A stretch of 64,000 nucleotides of DNA, taken from assembly GCF_963676815.1 (NCBI RefSeq), contig NZ_OY781365.1, positions 2,514,501 to 2,578,500 of the forward strand. Direction: 5' to 3'. This DNA is from an uncultured Draconibacterium sp. (lineage in GTDB: Bacteria > Bacteroidota > Bacteroidia > Bacteroidales > Prolixibacteraceae). This document shows, in pieces, positions 56,201 to 63,921 of this stretch. A model generated the notes under the pieces. That model had not been told where the DNA came from, did no database searches, and saw only the letters and a list, made by a program, of their open reading frames with translations. The position numbers and the translations under genes were made by a program. The stretch's first letter is position 1; each line of letters begins with the position of its first letter.

Positions 56201-56526
56201 ATGCACTACTTGGACTGGCAAGATTATCTCTTATCGAAACAGAAGAGAGAAAGGGACTACGTATTATGCCAATTGATGAAGCCGAAGGATTAGGAGGAAA
56301 TTATGACATGTTGCACAAATTAGCCAGGAAAGAACAATACCAGATTGTCTCTATGTCGATAGAAACAGCTGGAGATATTCTTGAAGGTGAACAGTACATC
56401 TACATCATGAATGAAAATAATCTGGCTGATGAATCAAGCTATGTTCCTCCATTGGGTATTTTCTCTGATGGTGCTCCTGTCGAGGACATTGAATCATTTA
56501 TCAATCATAATGTAGCAGAAAAATGA
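53200..56526 (+). CDS. jetC: Wadjet protein JetC (MksB/MukB-like SMC ATPase)
   Basis: 1108 residues. Walker A GESGSGKS at 35-42, long coiled coils (about 270-440 and 630-780) interrupted by a hinge, and C-terminal signature NAGSNGQTYTANALLGLARL with Walker B LRIMPIDEAEG. It powers loop extrusion on plasmid DNA in the Wadjet complex. Both ATPase halves look intact. The gene overlaps jetB by 11 bases and jetD by 4 bases (ATGA). Confidence 0.9.
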   Translation: MTDNFPLVHSLSTIGIKQHYNCDYLFHPYRTDFSGESGSGKSMVADMIQLILVGSRVYKSSTDSNKSREPKGMVLEPKGRQHGIGYIFLNVKVHHDKYLVLGSYIESSHNKVQAFIIQDGFGWDDKLTPLSHPVSYRDLLIDDKILPIEILEEKLTDLKLKQLSWKKYHQLLYDNELLSLDLNKDKTLESYASILRSFSRGKGFKTDSASLKRFLFGDDDQNKLLQKYQEEVSAINNDFHEHQRYMTEIELINKKQSDIDDILELDTTYKTLEHEYFTKKSWYWKNQCDNLEKKLTDTQAQYSISTCKNLLIDQKEASLKIDVLHKIKDLNTQLQDIEKEDGENKDKEGTLELKLDKAKKEKQAVEEVERWLVINNNDFSKIKSWYKSEREKVNQKEILTRFIEHLKQQGQVVTFEASEWYSDFENQQMRFTAEMKELEDKINSLKSLSVFSDLRDENSLAVWAKDNLTFPLSHEVESVLVHFQQFPREEPDANQQNRFLPFPKDLFDNLDIKHQTKNGFWIDLDGVYEYIEYTPERLLDTPYIDELFSQLANINTGIKEHLDSLIEQKDSFSQLKEVLYDFGGLKQAVNLYKKRDKVIGYTPSHAASLPQEKFDQHIKLFSVKEKIYETYENVKQEYKNYLSEQELKQNRVNAIEKEKEQLLNQLKIKNLNGLNIENEIISKEKVIRDIRSKLEGIALEEINVELIRNELFSEDVDFIEIYRLKADRASEHVKIENIKNELTERLTHAKDMLKDVKQKYSAIFKKDFDFTEYQFVNQNPDTGDESLKSRYEHTKLTFQTSYDHIKKSTDEPDQLCDYSVGMLAHKLLPTVFDSPKIDPLLIREHIAERLTKLTRDIQEIGSRKVEILKRVFSEVYKTYNQYLAKINGIDTYLRNKNHAITGGNKASIKHKKSTDYPDKWMSPFRKQLDEALINVGLFEGLKQEVDISKMMIKAFQAAGGSSKVTPEDLMNPKSYFDLDFDLKLDSGESNAGSNGQTYTANALLGLARLSLIETEERKGLRIMPIDEAEGLGGNYDMLHKLARKEQYQIVSMSIETAGDILEGEQYIYIMNENNLADESSYVPPLGIFSDGAPVEDIESFINHNVAEK

Positions 56527-57073
56527 ACGAGAACCTATCTTGGAGGGAATTAAAGGCCCTAAATGACATTTACACCAAGCGCCAAAGTTCAGCAAAGGTT
56601 CAATTGCATCCTTACATCAAACATCTGTTTGATGACAAAGGTTTCTTGGATCATAAATATGCAAATACAAAAGTGTTAATTCCGTCTCCTGGATTTGATC
56701 AATACTATGAGAATCGACACCAAAGAGACTTTTCTGAATATCAAGACTTTTTTGCTCAACATTCGTTTCTAAAATCACAATCTAATTATAAAGAGCGAGA
56801 TATTAGGGTACTTATGCTCATCGCTGAGCAAAAAGAACAGATACTCTCAAATCAATATAGTAGAAAAAAGTTTTCAACTGATTTCTTTGATGATTCAAAA
56901 TACCTCGTTCCCGATTCCTCTTTAGAAAAAGCTATACTTAATATTCTGGAACTTGAGAATTTTCAAGGTTCAGATCCTAAAGATCAGCAATACAGAATAG
57001 TGCTTGATTGCAAATCACCAGAACTCATTGTGCTATGCGAAAATATTGATTTCTTGTTATACCCGGACATTGC
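56523..57073 (+). pseudogene. jetD: Wadjet nuclease JetD, 5' part (split by IS21-family element)
   Basis: Codes for 183 residues and two bases of the next codon, ending LLYPDIA at the insertion point; in the interrupted allele it reads a few IS-derived residues to a stop at 57089. The N-terminal region (about 1-100) is the DUF3322-like arm that binds DNA. Rejoined with the 3' part at 59698-60070 the frame is perfect and gives 307 residues. JetD is the topoisomerase VI-like TOPRIM nuclease of Wadjet, so the system should be unable to cut DNA here. Confidence 0.93.
57066..57073. repeat. Target site duplication, left copy (GACATTGC)
   Basis: The 8 bases GACATTGC precede the IS left end and are repeated exactly at 59690-59697. 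They belong to the original jetD sequence. Confidence 0.95.
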
Positions 57074-57211
57074 TGGAAAATCCGCTTAAACTGACCACCC
57101 TTCTACGATTTAAGTTGACCACCTGCGCCGGAGTAAATTGACCACCCCCGATTTTCCCAAAACGAAAAGAACATTTTCAGTGTTATTTTGAATCAAATTT
57201 AACAAAAATAA

Positions 57212-57946
57212 TTACTCTTCTTTTTTACGTTTTCTTCTCATTGATTCACCTTTTAGTTCTATCCTGTTGGATTGATGGATTAACCGGTCGAGTATAGCAT
57301 CGGCAATGGTTTTTTCTCCGATAACAGAATACCAGCCAGCAATAGGTATTTGTGAGGTTACAATCAAAGAACCTATATTTTGCCTGTCTTCGATAATCTC
57401 AAGTAAAGCAAGCCGGTTGGGGTTATCAAGCGGTTGCAGCCCAAAATCGTCGATAATAACCAGATGTTGGCGCTCTATTTTAGCCAGTTCTTTCAGGTAA
57501 GAACCATCGGCTTTCGCCATTTTTAGTTTCGCAAACATTTTATTGGCATTAAAATACATCACCCTGTACCCCTCGATACAAGCCTGGTAGCCCAAAGCTG
57601 TTGCCAGGTAGCTTTTCCCTACACCGGTGCTTCCTGTAATCAGTATATTTTCACATTTTTCGATATAATCGCATTCTGCCAGCCGTAGAATACTGTTCCG
57701 GTCAATGTTCCTCATTTCATCGTAAATAATGTTTTCGATTGATGCTTTGTAATGGAACCGGGCGTTTTTAATCCCCCTTTCAATTTTCCGGTTTTGTCGG
57801 TCGTCCCATTCGGCATCAACCAGCATCGATACAAACTGATCTAAAGTGTAATCGTTTGTTTTGCCTGTTTCAATAGCAGTACGAAAAGCTCCATGCATTC
57901 CATAGAGCTTTATCTGCTTCATTTTCGTTAAAGTAGTTTCATTCAT
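57212..57946 (-). CDS. istB: IS21-like element helper ATPase IstB
   Basis: 244 residues, DnaC/DnaA-like AAA+ protein. Walker A GSTGVGKSYLA (about 106-116) and Walker B LVIIDDFG (about 163-170) are intact. It selects target DNA and stimulates the IstA transposase. It follows istA by 12 bases on the same strand. Start at ATG 57946 gives the normal N-terminus MNETTLTKMKQIKLYGM. Confidence 0.95.
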   Translation of the reverse strand: MNETTLTKMKQIKLYGMHGAFRTAIETGKTNDYTLDQFVSMLVDAEWDDRQNRKIERGIKNARFHYKASIENIIYDEMRNIDRNSILRLAECDYIEKCENILITGSTGVGKSYLATALGYQACIEGYRVMYFNANKMFAKLKMAKADGSYLKELAKIERQHLVIIDDFGLQPLDNPNRLALLEIIEDRQNIGSLIVTSQIPIAGWYSVIGEKTIADAILDRLIHQSNRIELKGESMRRKRKKEE

Positions 57947-57958
57947 ATTAACCTGTTT

Positions 57959-59503
57959 TTAGTTGTAGTAATGTTTTCCCCTGATGTTTTGATGCTCGGG
58001 AAGTATTTGCTCATTTTGCTCTTCTTCAATTGAATCCAGGCCGTTTTCGAGTATTCGCTGGATTATCCGGTAATTTGATATATCGTATTCGAGGGCACGC
58101 TTACAGGCATTGATAAGCCGCTGTTTTCCTACTTTCTTTACAAAAGAAAGTACGCCCATACAGCTTTTGTAAGCCTGTTCGGGATGTTGTTTTTGTTCCA
58201 GTATCCTGCAAATCAGTTCCTCAACACTTGGGTCGATGGAAGTTGCCCAGTCGATAAAACGTTGTGGTGTCCAGTCGGTAACAAACTGGTGGGTGCTTGC
58301 CAGGTGCTGTTTTTCAGTTGTGTAGTGATAAGGCTTCAGGTTTCTTCGGTGAGATGCAATCCGGTTGTATTTGTAATAGATCTCAACACTGCTGCTTGTA
58401 AACAACAGCTTTACTTTTTTACGGATATACTGAAACGGGACACTGTAGTAATGTTTGTCTTTGCCCAAAAGCACATGCCCGTTCATCATTACTGTTGCAA
58501 AAGATTGTTGTTTTATCTCGAAACGGGTAACGGGAAGGGATGATAGTTTTTCCTGCTCATCTTCTTTAAACGACTGGTAACGCGAGTATGGCCGCCCGGT
58601 GAGTTTCTTGTTGTTGTGCTGCTTTAACAGTTCCCAAACACGGCAGTTCATACTTTTGATGCTGGTAAACTCTTCTTGTTTTATAATGGGGTAAATACGT
58701 TGATAAAGTATTTTAACAGCTCCTTCGGCCAATGATTTATCGCGGGGTTTATAGGCCCTTGCCGGAAGTATGGTCGTTTCATAATGTTCAGCAAAATCCA
58801 GCAATGTTTCGTTTATGGTGGGCTCGTAACGACTGCTTTTGGTTACTGCCGAACGCAGGTTGTCGGGGACTATGGCGGCAGGAACTCCCCGGAAGTAGTG
58901 CAGCGCATTTTCTATTGATGCGATAAAATCTTCTTTTTTCTGACTTGGCGATACCTCGGCGTAGGTATATTGGCTGGCTCCGAGTATGGCCACAAAAAAT
59001 TGTAGTTCTTGCACTTCTCCTGTTTCGGGGTCAACGATTTCCAATGTCTTGCCGGCATAGTCCACAAACAGCTTGTCGCCTGCCTTGTGTGTCATGTGCA
59101 TTACCGGGTTAACCTTTTTACCCCAGCGTTTGTAATACTCGCAAAATTGCGAGCTTTTATACCCATCGGGATGTTTGGCAATGTACTGTTGCCACATTGT
59201 AAGCTTGGTTACCCCAACCTTTTTCAACTCACGTTCCATGTGCGGAAAGAACGCATACAGATCTTTCAGCTTGGGCGACAACTCGGGTTCTTTATTGCTG
59301 ATAAACAGTGTTTCCAGTTCAACATCGCTTTTCTGCTTTATAGCCTCGGGTGACAGGTTTAGCATTTGGTACAACGCAATGTATTTTTTTACCGTATTGC
59401 GCGACAACGAAAGGTAGTTGCTGATAAATAACTTGCTTTTTCCCTGGCAGTGCAGTTGGATTACTTTTCTTACTTTACTCATGTTTATTAGTTTATTTGC
59501 CAT
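57959..59503 (-). CDS. istA: IS21 family transposase IstA
   Basis: 514 residues: N-terminal helix-turn-helix (about 10-60), then an rve DDE core with FVDYAGKTLE (first Asp), VPDNLRSAV (second Asp) and SLAEGAVKILYQRIYP (Glu), and a C-terminal beta domain. Full length, with no frameshift, so the IS may still be active. It starts at the ATG at 59503, 66 bases before the nearest right-end repeat. Confidence 0.95.
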   Translation of the reverse strand: MANKLINMSKVRKVIQLHCQGKSKLFISNYLSLSRNTVKKYIALYQMLNLSPEAIKQKSDVELETLFISNKEPELSPKLKDLYAFFPHMERELKKVGVTKLTMWQQYIAKHPDGYKSSQFCEYYKRWGKKVNPVMHMTHKAGDKLFVDYAGKTLEIVDPETGEVQELQFFVAILGASQYTYAEVSPSQKKEDFIASIENALHYFRGVPAAIVPDNLRSAVTKSSRYEPTINETLLDFAEHYETTILPARAYKPRDKSLAEGAVKILYQRIYPIIKQEEFTSIKSMNCRVWELLKQHNNKKLTGRPYSRYQSFKEDEQEKLSSLPVTRFEIKQQSFATVMMNGHVLLGKDKHYYSVPFQYIRKKVKLLFTSSSVEIYYKYNRIASHRRNLKPYHYTTEKQHLASTHQFVTDWTPQRFIDWATSIDPSVEELICRILEQKQHPEQAYKSCMGVLSFVKKVGKQRLINACKRALEYDISNYRIIQRILENGLDSIEEEQNEQILPEHQNIRGKHYYN

Positions 59504-59689
59504 ATCTCGTGCATTTATTTGTACACGAAATTAGGCCTTCAAAAACATGAAAAAGTCTCTACGTTTCAGGTGGTCACTTTGCCCCGGAGAGGGGTGGTCA
59601 CTTTCAATCGGAATGAGGTGGTCAGTTTGCTCCGGGAACGGTGGTCACTTTAGCCCGGAATCAGGTGGTCAGTTTGGTCGGTTTTTCCA

Positions 59690-59697
59690 GACATTGC
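59690..59697. repeat. Target site duplication, right copy (GACATTGC)
   Basis: Exact copy of 57066-57073, immediately right of the IS end. Removing one copy plus the IS restores the jetD frame. Confidence 0.95.
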
Positions 59698-60070
59698 CAG
59701 AGAAAATAACATTTGGCTTTGGTATGTTGGAGGAAACAATATTAAAAAGCTTGATCATTTGCCTCCAATAGATTTGCCAATCTATTATTCTTGTGATTGG
59801 GATTATCATGGCTTACATATTTATCAAGGCATTAAGGAGAAGATACCCCAGATTAAGCTTTTGTTCCCGTCAGCAGTTAATGCTGCCAAAACAGTCTATT
59901 CTAGAAATCACAAAAGCGATTGGTTATATCATTTGCCTTTTTCAGGCTTAGAGCAAGGATCTGATTATTATAATAAGGAGGCTATAGTGTTAATCAAAGA
60001 ATTAATTGCAAAAAAGGAATGGATTGAGGAAGAATCGAATGATCTTTTGGCAATGGTTAATGTAATTTAA
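59698..60070 (+). pseudogene. jetD: Wadjet nuclease JetD, 3' part (TOPRIM domain)
   Basis: Continues the frame broken at 57073: the split codon GC|C gives alanine, followed by RENNIWLWYVGGNNI. It contains SCDWDYHGLHIYQ, the TOPRIM DxD metal site of the DUF2220 nuclease domain, and runs to a normal stop at 60068. No start codon with a ribosome site lies ahead, so it should not be translated as a useful protein. There is no further mutation, which points to a recent insertion. Confidence 0.93.
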
Positions 60071-60097
60071 AGATGCATATAGGTTTTTTGCATCTTT
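60069..60097 (+). terminator. Hairpin after jetD
   Basis: AAAGATGCA (60069-60077) pairs with TGCATCTTT (60089-60097); the stem overlaps the jetD stop codon. There is no long T run after it. Confidence 0.4.
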
Positions 60098-60102
60098 AAA
60101 AT

Positions 60103-60288
60103 GTGAATAGCCTAAAATCTAATAAGCAACAAGATCAACAAATAATCAATAAGATTCCAATTAATAGAACACAAATGTACATTTCAACAATTCCGATGAA
60201 GGAATTCAAGGCCTTTGCATCCGATGGAAGTATTATTGACCATAAAAATAAGCTAATTAGCAACTGGAAAGTTGAAATAAGAAATTGA
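60103..60288 (+). CDS. Hypothetical small protein (weak)
   Basis: 61 residues from a GTG at 60103 with no recognisable domain: a polar N-terminal half and a C-terminal half containing PMKEFKAFASDGSII. No ATG in frame gives a good start before residue 25. It may be a remnant. Confidence 0.25.
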   Translation: MNSLKSNKQQDQQIINKIPINRTQMYISTIPMKEFKAFASDGSIIDHKNKLISNWKVEIRN

Positions 60289-60347
60289 TAATATTTTACT
60301 GAGTATGCTATCTTGGTAAAGAGTCATGAAAATATTACATTTAAGGT

Positions 60348-60515
60348 ATGTTTTTAGGCGACCCGCCAGTTAGGGTAAAGTTAACAGATATGATTACTGC
60401 AATAAAGCCTGGACCAAAACCCAAAAAGAAAGATGGTACGTTGGATAGAAGAAGAAGAGATAATAAGGATACGCCTTCAAATCATCCATCTTTGAAGCCA
60501 AGTAAAAAGAAATAA
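60348..60515 (+). CDS. Small basic hypothetical protein
   Basis: 55 residues from ATG 60348 (MFLGDPPVRVKLTDM), then a proline/lysine-rich stretch GPKPKKKDGTLDRRRRD and an end in KPSKKK. The strong positive charge suggests nucleic-acid or membrane contact, but it could be non-coding. The following bases to 60690 hold no other gene that I can see. Confidence 0.35.
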   Translation: MFLGDPPVRVKLTDMITAIKPGPKPKKKDGTLDRRRRDNKDTPSNHPSLKPSKKK

Positions 60516-60690
60516 TTAGCCTGGCGAATTTAAGGATCATCTCAAATAGTGCGGAGTAGAAGAATATCGAGTGCTAATAGATTCGGTATTTTTTATTTAA
60601 GTCATAGTTTAATGATATTATGATTCTATGTTTGTATTGAAAAGAATTAAACATTAATTGGAAATATAAGTCTTGATTTGCATTTGAGTA

Positions 60691-62694
60691 CTAATTTTTT
60701 ATCAAATGCCCCAATCCCGGATCGTTTTTAATTCGCTCCAATTCATCAGATACAATCTGCGCCGTTTCGCTTTTGATGCGGGAATAATTGAAATTAATTT
60801 CCTGTTGAAGCTGGTTACCGCCGTCTTTATCAGTAAAGTTTGTAATAACCGGTATAGGCTTATAATTTTTTGTTTCTCTGGCCACTCTTTCGTTGTCAAC
60901 GACAATTTCTGCATGGAAAATCTTCTGGTCAATGCGTTCGTCAAAGTTGTCGGAAACGGCACCTACAAAAGTTCCTTGTGTAAGGTTACTGATTTTCGAT
61001 GCCGGAATTAAGGTATCCATCTGAGTGTTAATAGAAGTGGATTTATCCTGCCGGTTAATGGTCATCGATTGGCGTTTTTGCAACACTTTCCCAAACCGTT
61101 CCGATAAGGTTTTGGCAGTTTCACCAACCACCTGACCACTAAAAATATTTCCCACGGTATTCATAACAACCTTTGCTTCTTTGTCTCCATAATCCCGGTT
61201 TAGCTGCGAAAAATCCTGAAATCCCAAACAAACCGCAACTTTATTACTTCTTGCTGTCGCAATCAGGTTATCCAATCCCCGAAAATAAATTGTTGGTAGC
61301 TCATCGATAATTACCGAGCTTTTTAGCTGTCCTTTTTTATTGATGAGTTTTACGATGCGGGAATTATATAACCCCAGTGCTGCAGAGTAAATGTTCTGAC
61401 GGTCGGGATTATTGCCAACACAAAGAATCTTTGGTTCTTTCGGATTATTAATATCTAACGTAAAATCGTTTCCAGACATTACCCAGTAAAGCTGAGGAGA
61501 TATCATTCGTGATAGTGGAATTTTGGCACTGGCAATCTGCCCCTGCAGCTGATCCTGTGCACCACCTTCCCAGGCATCCATAAAAGGAGATAGGTAATTT
61601 TCCAACTCTGGATAAGAAGTCAGAATAGTAAAAATGTCGGCATACTTTTTATTCAAAAATTCCACTGCGTGGGGAAAGGTGCAATATTTCCCGTTTTTAT
61701 AAATCTTCAGGTACCAGATTATAGCAGCTAGAAGGATAATAGGCGATTCAACGAAGAAGTCACCCTGTTTCTGAATCCAGGTTTTGTTCAGGTTCAGCAT
61801 AATGGTATAAGCTGATTCATAAGCATCCGCAATATCAGTCATAAATTCCGGAGCAATTGGATTGCAGCGGTGACTACGTTCCGGGTCATCAAAATTTATT
61901 ACATAAAATTTCGGAGGTACGCCGTATCTGTGTATGTTTTTTAATAGCGTATTGTAAGCAATCACGCTCAGGTCGTCAAACTTAAAATCGTAAATGTACA
62001 TGCTGAAACCCTTCTGAATTTGCTGCCTGATGTAGTTATTTACAATGGCATAAGATTTTCCGCTTCCCGGAGTACCTAATACAATACTTGCCCGAAAGGG
62101 ATTAACCACATTAATCCAGCCATTGTAATTCGTTCCTTTATGTTTAAACCGCGTGGGAAGGTTTACAGAGTATTCATTCTCCATTAATTGCATCTCCTGC
62201 ATGAATGATTCGTTTTCGTCGTTAAAAACATCTTGCATCAGGTTATTTTTTAACAAGCGACTCATCCATAATCCCGATTTCAAAAGCAGGACATATCCAA
62301 TTGACAACGATAAAATGTAAAGAATACTTTTTGCTATTAACGAGGTTTGAAACTTCAGTATAAAACCATTGACGAAATAGAAAACTAATCCGAAAACGAG
62401 AAATATCATAATCTTGGTCCAGGTCACCTTCTCTGTTTTTACACCTCGTATTCCCAAGCAGGAAATCGCCAGCAAAACAAAACTTGCCAGCTTCGACCAG
62501 ATTGGCATTGAAAAGATTCCGGTGTATTTCTGAAAATTCAGCAGAATTTTATCGATGATGCCAACTGTTGCATGAAACTCAACAAGGATCTCGTAACAAA
62601 ACCAGTAAATATGAAATATTAAAATTAGGATACTCACAGCCCGTATTAGCTCAATTATTTTTGCAAGGGCTCTTACATCGTCTTCGTTTTGCAT
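60691..62694 (-). CDS. mobC: Type IV coupling protein (VirD4/TraG-like), Bacteroides MobC-type
   Basis: 667 residues: about four N-terminal transmembrane helices (about 10-155), then a TraD/VirD4 ATPase with Walker A GTPGSGKSYA (about 203-212) and Walker B SSVIIDELPTIYF. SLSERFGK and the C-terminal region match the MobC proteins of Bacteroides conjugative or mobilizable elements. It links a relaxase-bound DNA strand to a conjugation channel. It follows the relaxase gene by 3 bases. Confidence 0.9.
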   Translation of the reverse strand: MQNEDDVRALAKIIELIRAVSILILIFHIYWFCYEILVEFHATVGIIDKILLNFQKYTGIFSMPIWSKLASFVLLAISCLGIRGVKTEKVTWTKIMIFLVFGLVFYFVNGFILKFQTSLIAKSILYILSLSIGYVLLLKSGLWMSRLLKNNLMQDVFNDENESFMQEMQLMENEYSVNLPTRFKHKGTNYNGWINVVNPFRASIVLGTPGSGKSYAIVNNYIRQQIQKGFSMYIYDFKFDDLSVIAYNTLLKNIHRYGVPPKFYVINFDDPERSHRCNPIAPEFMTDIADAYESAYTIMLNLNKTWIQKQGDFFVESPIILLAAIIWYLKIYKNGKYCTFPHAVEFLNKKYADIFTILTSYPELENYLSPFMDAWEGGAQDQLQGQIASAKIPLSRMISPQLYWVMSGNDFTLDINNPKEPKILCVGNNPDRQNIYSAALGLYNSRIVKLINKKGQLKSSVIIDELPTIYFRGLDNLIATARSNKVAVCLGFQDFSQLNRDYGDKEAKVVMNTVGNIFSGQVVGETAKTLSERFGKVLQKRQSMTINRQDKSTSINTQMDTLIPASKISNLTQGTFVGAVSDNFDERIDQKIFHAEIVVDNERVARETKNYKPIPVITNFTDKDGGNQLQQEINFNYSRIKSETAQIVSDELERIKNDPGLGHLIKN

Positions 62695-62697
62695 TAC

Positions 62698-63921
62698 TTA
62701 ATTTTTTCGTTTTTTTCTTTTCTTTCGTTTCATTCTTCTAATGAAAGCTTCCTCCTGGTAATCCTCGCCAAGAGTCTCAACACCGAACAGTCCGGCCAGA
62801 TTCTCAACGCTTGAGGCACTTTTATCTGGAAATCCTGAATGACCCTGGTCTGGTGAATTGATTTGTTCATCCGTTTTGTTTTCTACTCCAAATCGTTCAT
62901 AAAAAACATTGGCAGAAAATTCTTTACCCAGGCGTGAACCGTTGAATACAAACTGTTGCTTGTGGTCGATAAAGGTTGCTCCATAAATCCTCCCAGAATC
63001 ATTCTCCCGAAACTGCACCGAAATACTTTGTTTGAGTAATTGGTCCTCGAAGTCTTTTCTATTCTCACTCTTATGAAATACCTTGGAGATAACGTCCTTG
63101 GGCCGTTCCTTTAGCTTTTTATTTCTGGTCTGTTCTTTTGACTTTTCAATTTGAGCAAGTAAAGCTTCCTGCCCTGTAGATTTGCCAAATTTTGATGACT
63201 TGATTGGATGCCCAAATACCTCACCTTTATTGTCCAGTGCCGCATAAACAATCCCATGAAAAGGTTTCCCGTTCTTTTCTCCTCTTACTTCAGTAGCTTG
63301 AACATTATAGGATGAGAGCAAGGCCTTGTATTCTTTAAACGATTGAAAGTACCACGTGCCGGAAACAGGACGAACCACATTCGCAATTTGCTGTTTTAGG
63401 TTTCCTTTTTCGAAATTAACCGGTCTTAAACTATAATATCCATTCTTTTGTTTTTCATTGGCAGGTGTTAATCCAAATTTTTGCTCCAGTTCCCGGCAAA
63501 TCCGCATGGATAACCTGTGCTGAAAATTATCCCGAATCATTCTGCCTGTTTCATCAATTTTAACTGAAACAATATGCAGGTGATGACGGTCAATATCTTT
63601 ATGCTTATATACTATGTAAGGTTGATTTCCATAGCCGAGTTTTTCCATGTATTGTTCAGCCAACTGAGAAAACTGTTCATCGTTTAGCCTATCCTTTGGA
63701 TCAGGATTTAACGAAATATGAATAACCGGATTTTCAGTTCGTTTATTGACACTCAAATACGATTCAAAAGAACGAGTGCATAAACCAATTGAATACTTTC
63801 CATCGAGTGGTTCAATCATTTTGTTGATCATTAAAACAGAAGCAGCATCCTTTTTTAGCTTATCCTGATTGTATGCCAATGCACTATAAATTGAACTCCC
63901 TGAGCTTATTTTTGCAACCAT
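62698..63921 (-). CDS. mobB: Relaxase/mobilization nuclease MobB (MOBP-type)
   Basis: 407 residues. The relaxase domain (about 1-210) contains IGLCTRSFESYLS with the candidate catalytic tyrosine region, and KDIDRHHLHIVSVKID with the three-histidine metal site. The lysine-rich tail (KRKKRKKRKN) is a likely nucleic-acid contact. It nicks the origin of transfer and leads the strand into a recipient. Its start overlaps the stop of the preceding MobA gene. Confidence 0.9.
   Translation of the reverse strand: MVAKISSGSSIYSALAYNQDKLKKDAASVLMINKMIEPLDGKYSIGLCTRSFESYLSVNKRTENPVIHISLNPDPKDRLNDEQFSQLAEQYMEKLGYGNQPYIVYKHKDIDRHHLHIVSVKIDETGRMIRDNFQHRLSMRICRELEQKFGLTPANEKQKNGYYSLRPVNFEKGNLKQQIANVVRPVSGTWYFQSFKEYKALLSSYNVQATEVRGEKNGKPFHGIVYAALDNKGEVFGHPIKSSKFGKSTGQEALLAQIEKSKEQTRNKKLKERPKDVISKVFHKSENRKDFEDQLLKQSISVQFRENDSGRIYGATFIDHKQQFVFNGSRLGKEFSANVFYERFGVENKTDEQINSPDQGHSGFPDKSASSVENLAGLFGVETLGEDYQEEAFIRRMKRKKRKKRKN

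Larger units (their letters stand above)
57074..59689 (-). mobile_element. IS21-family insertion sequence within jetD
   Basis: 2,616 bases with TG...CA ends. Terminal inverted repeats TGGAAAAtCCG.../TGGAAAAaCCG... lead into AAACTGACCACC. Inward of each end lie regularly spaced TGACCACC/GGTGGTCA sites: three on the left (57092, 57116, 57139) and five on the right (59569, 59593, 59617, 59640, 59664), all 23-24 bases apart. The element carries istA and istB on the minus strand, flanked by an exact 8-bp duplication. Confidence 0.95.
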
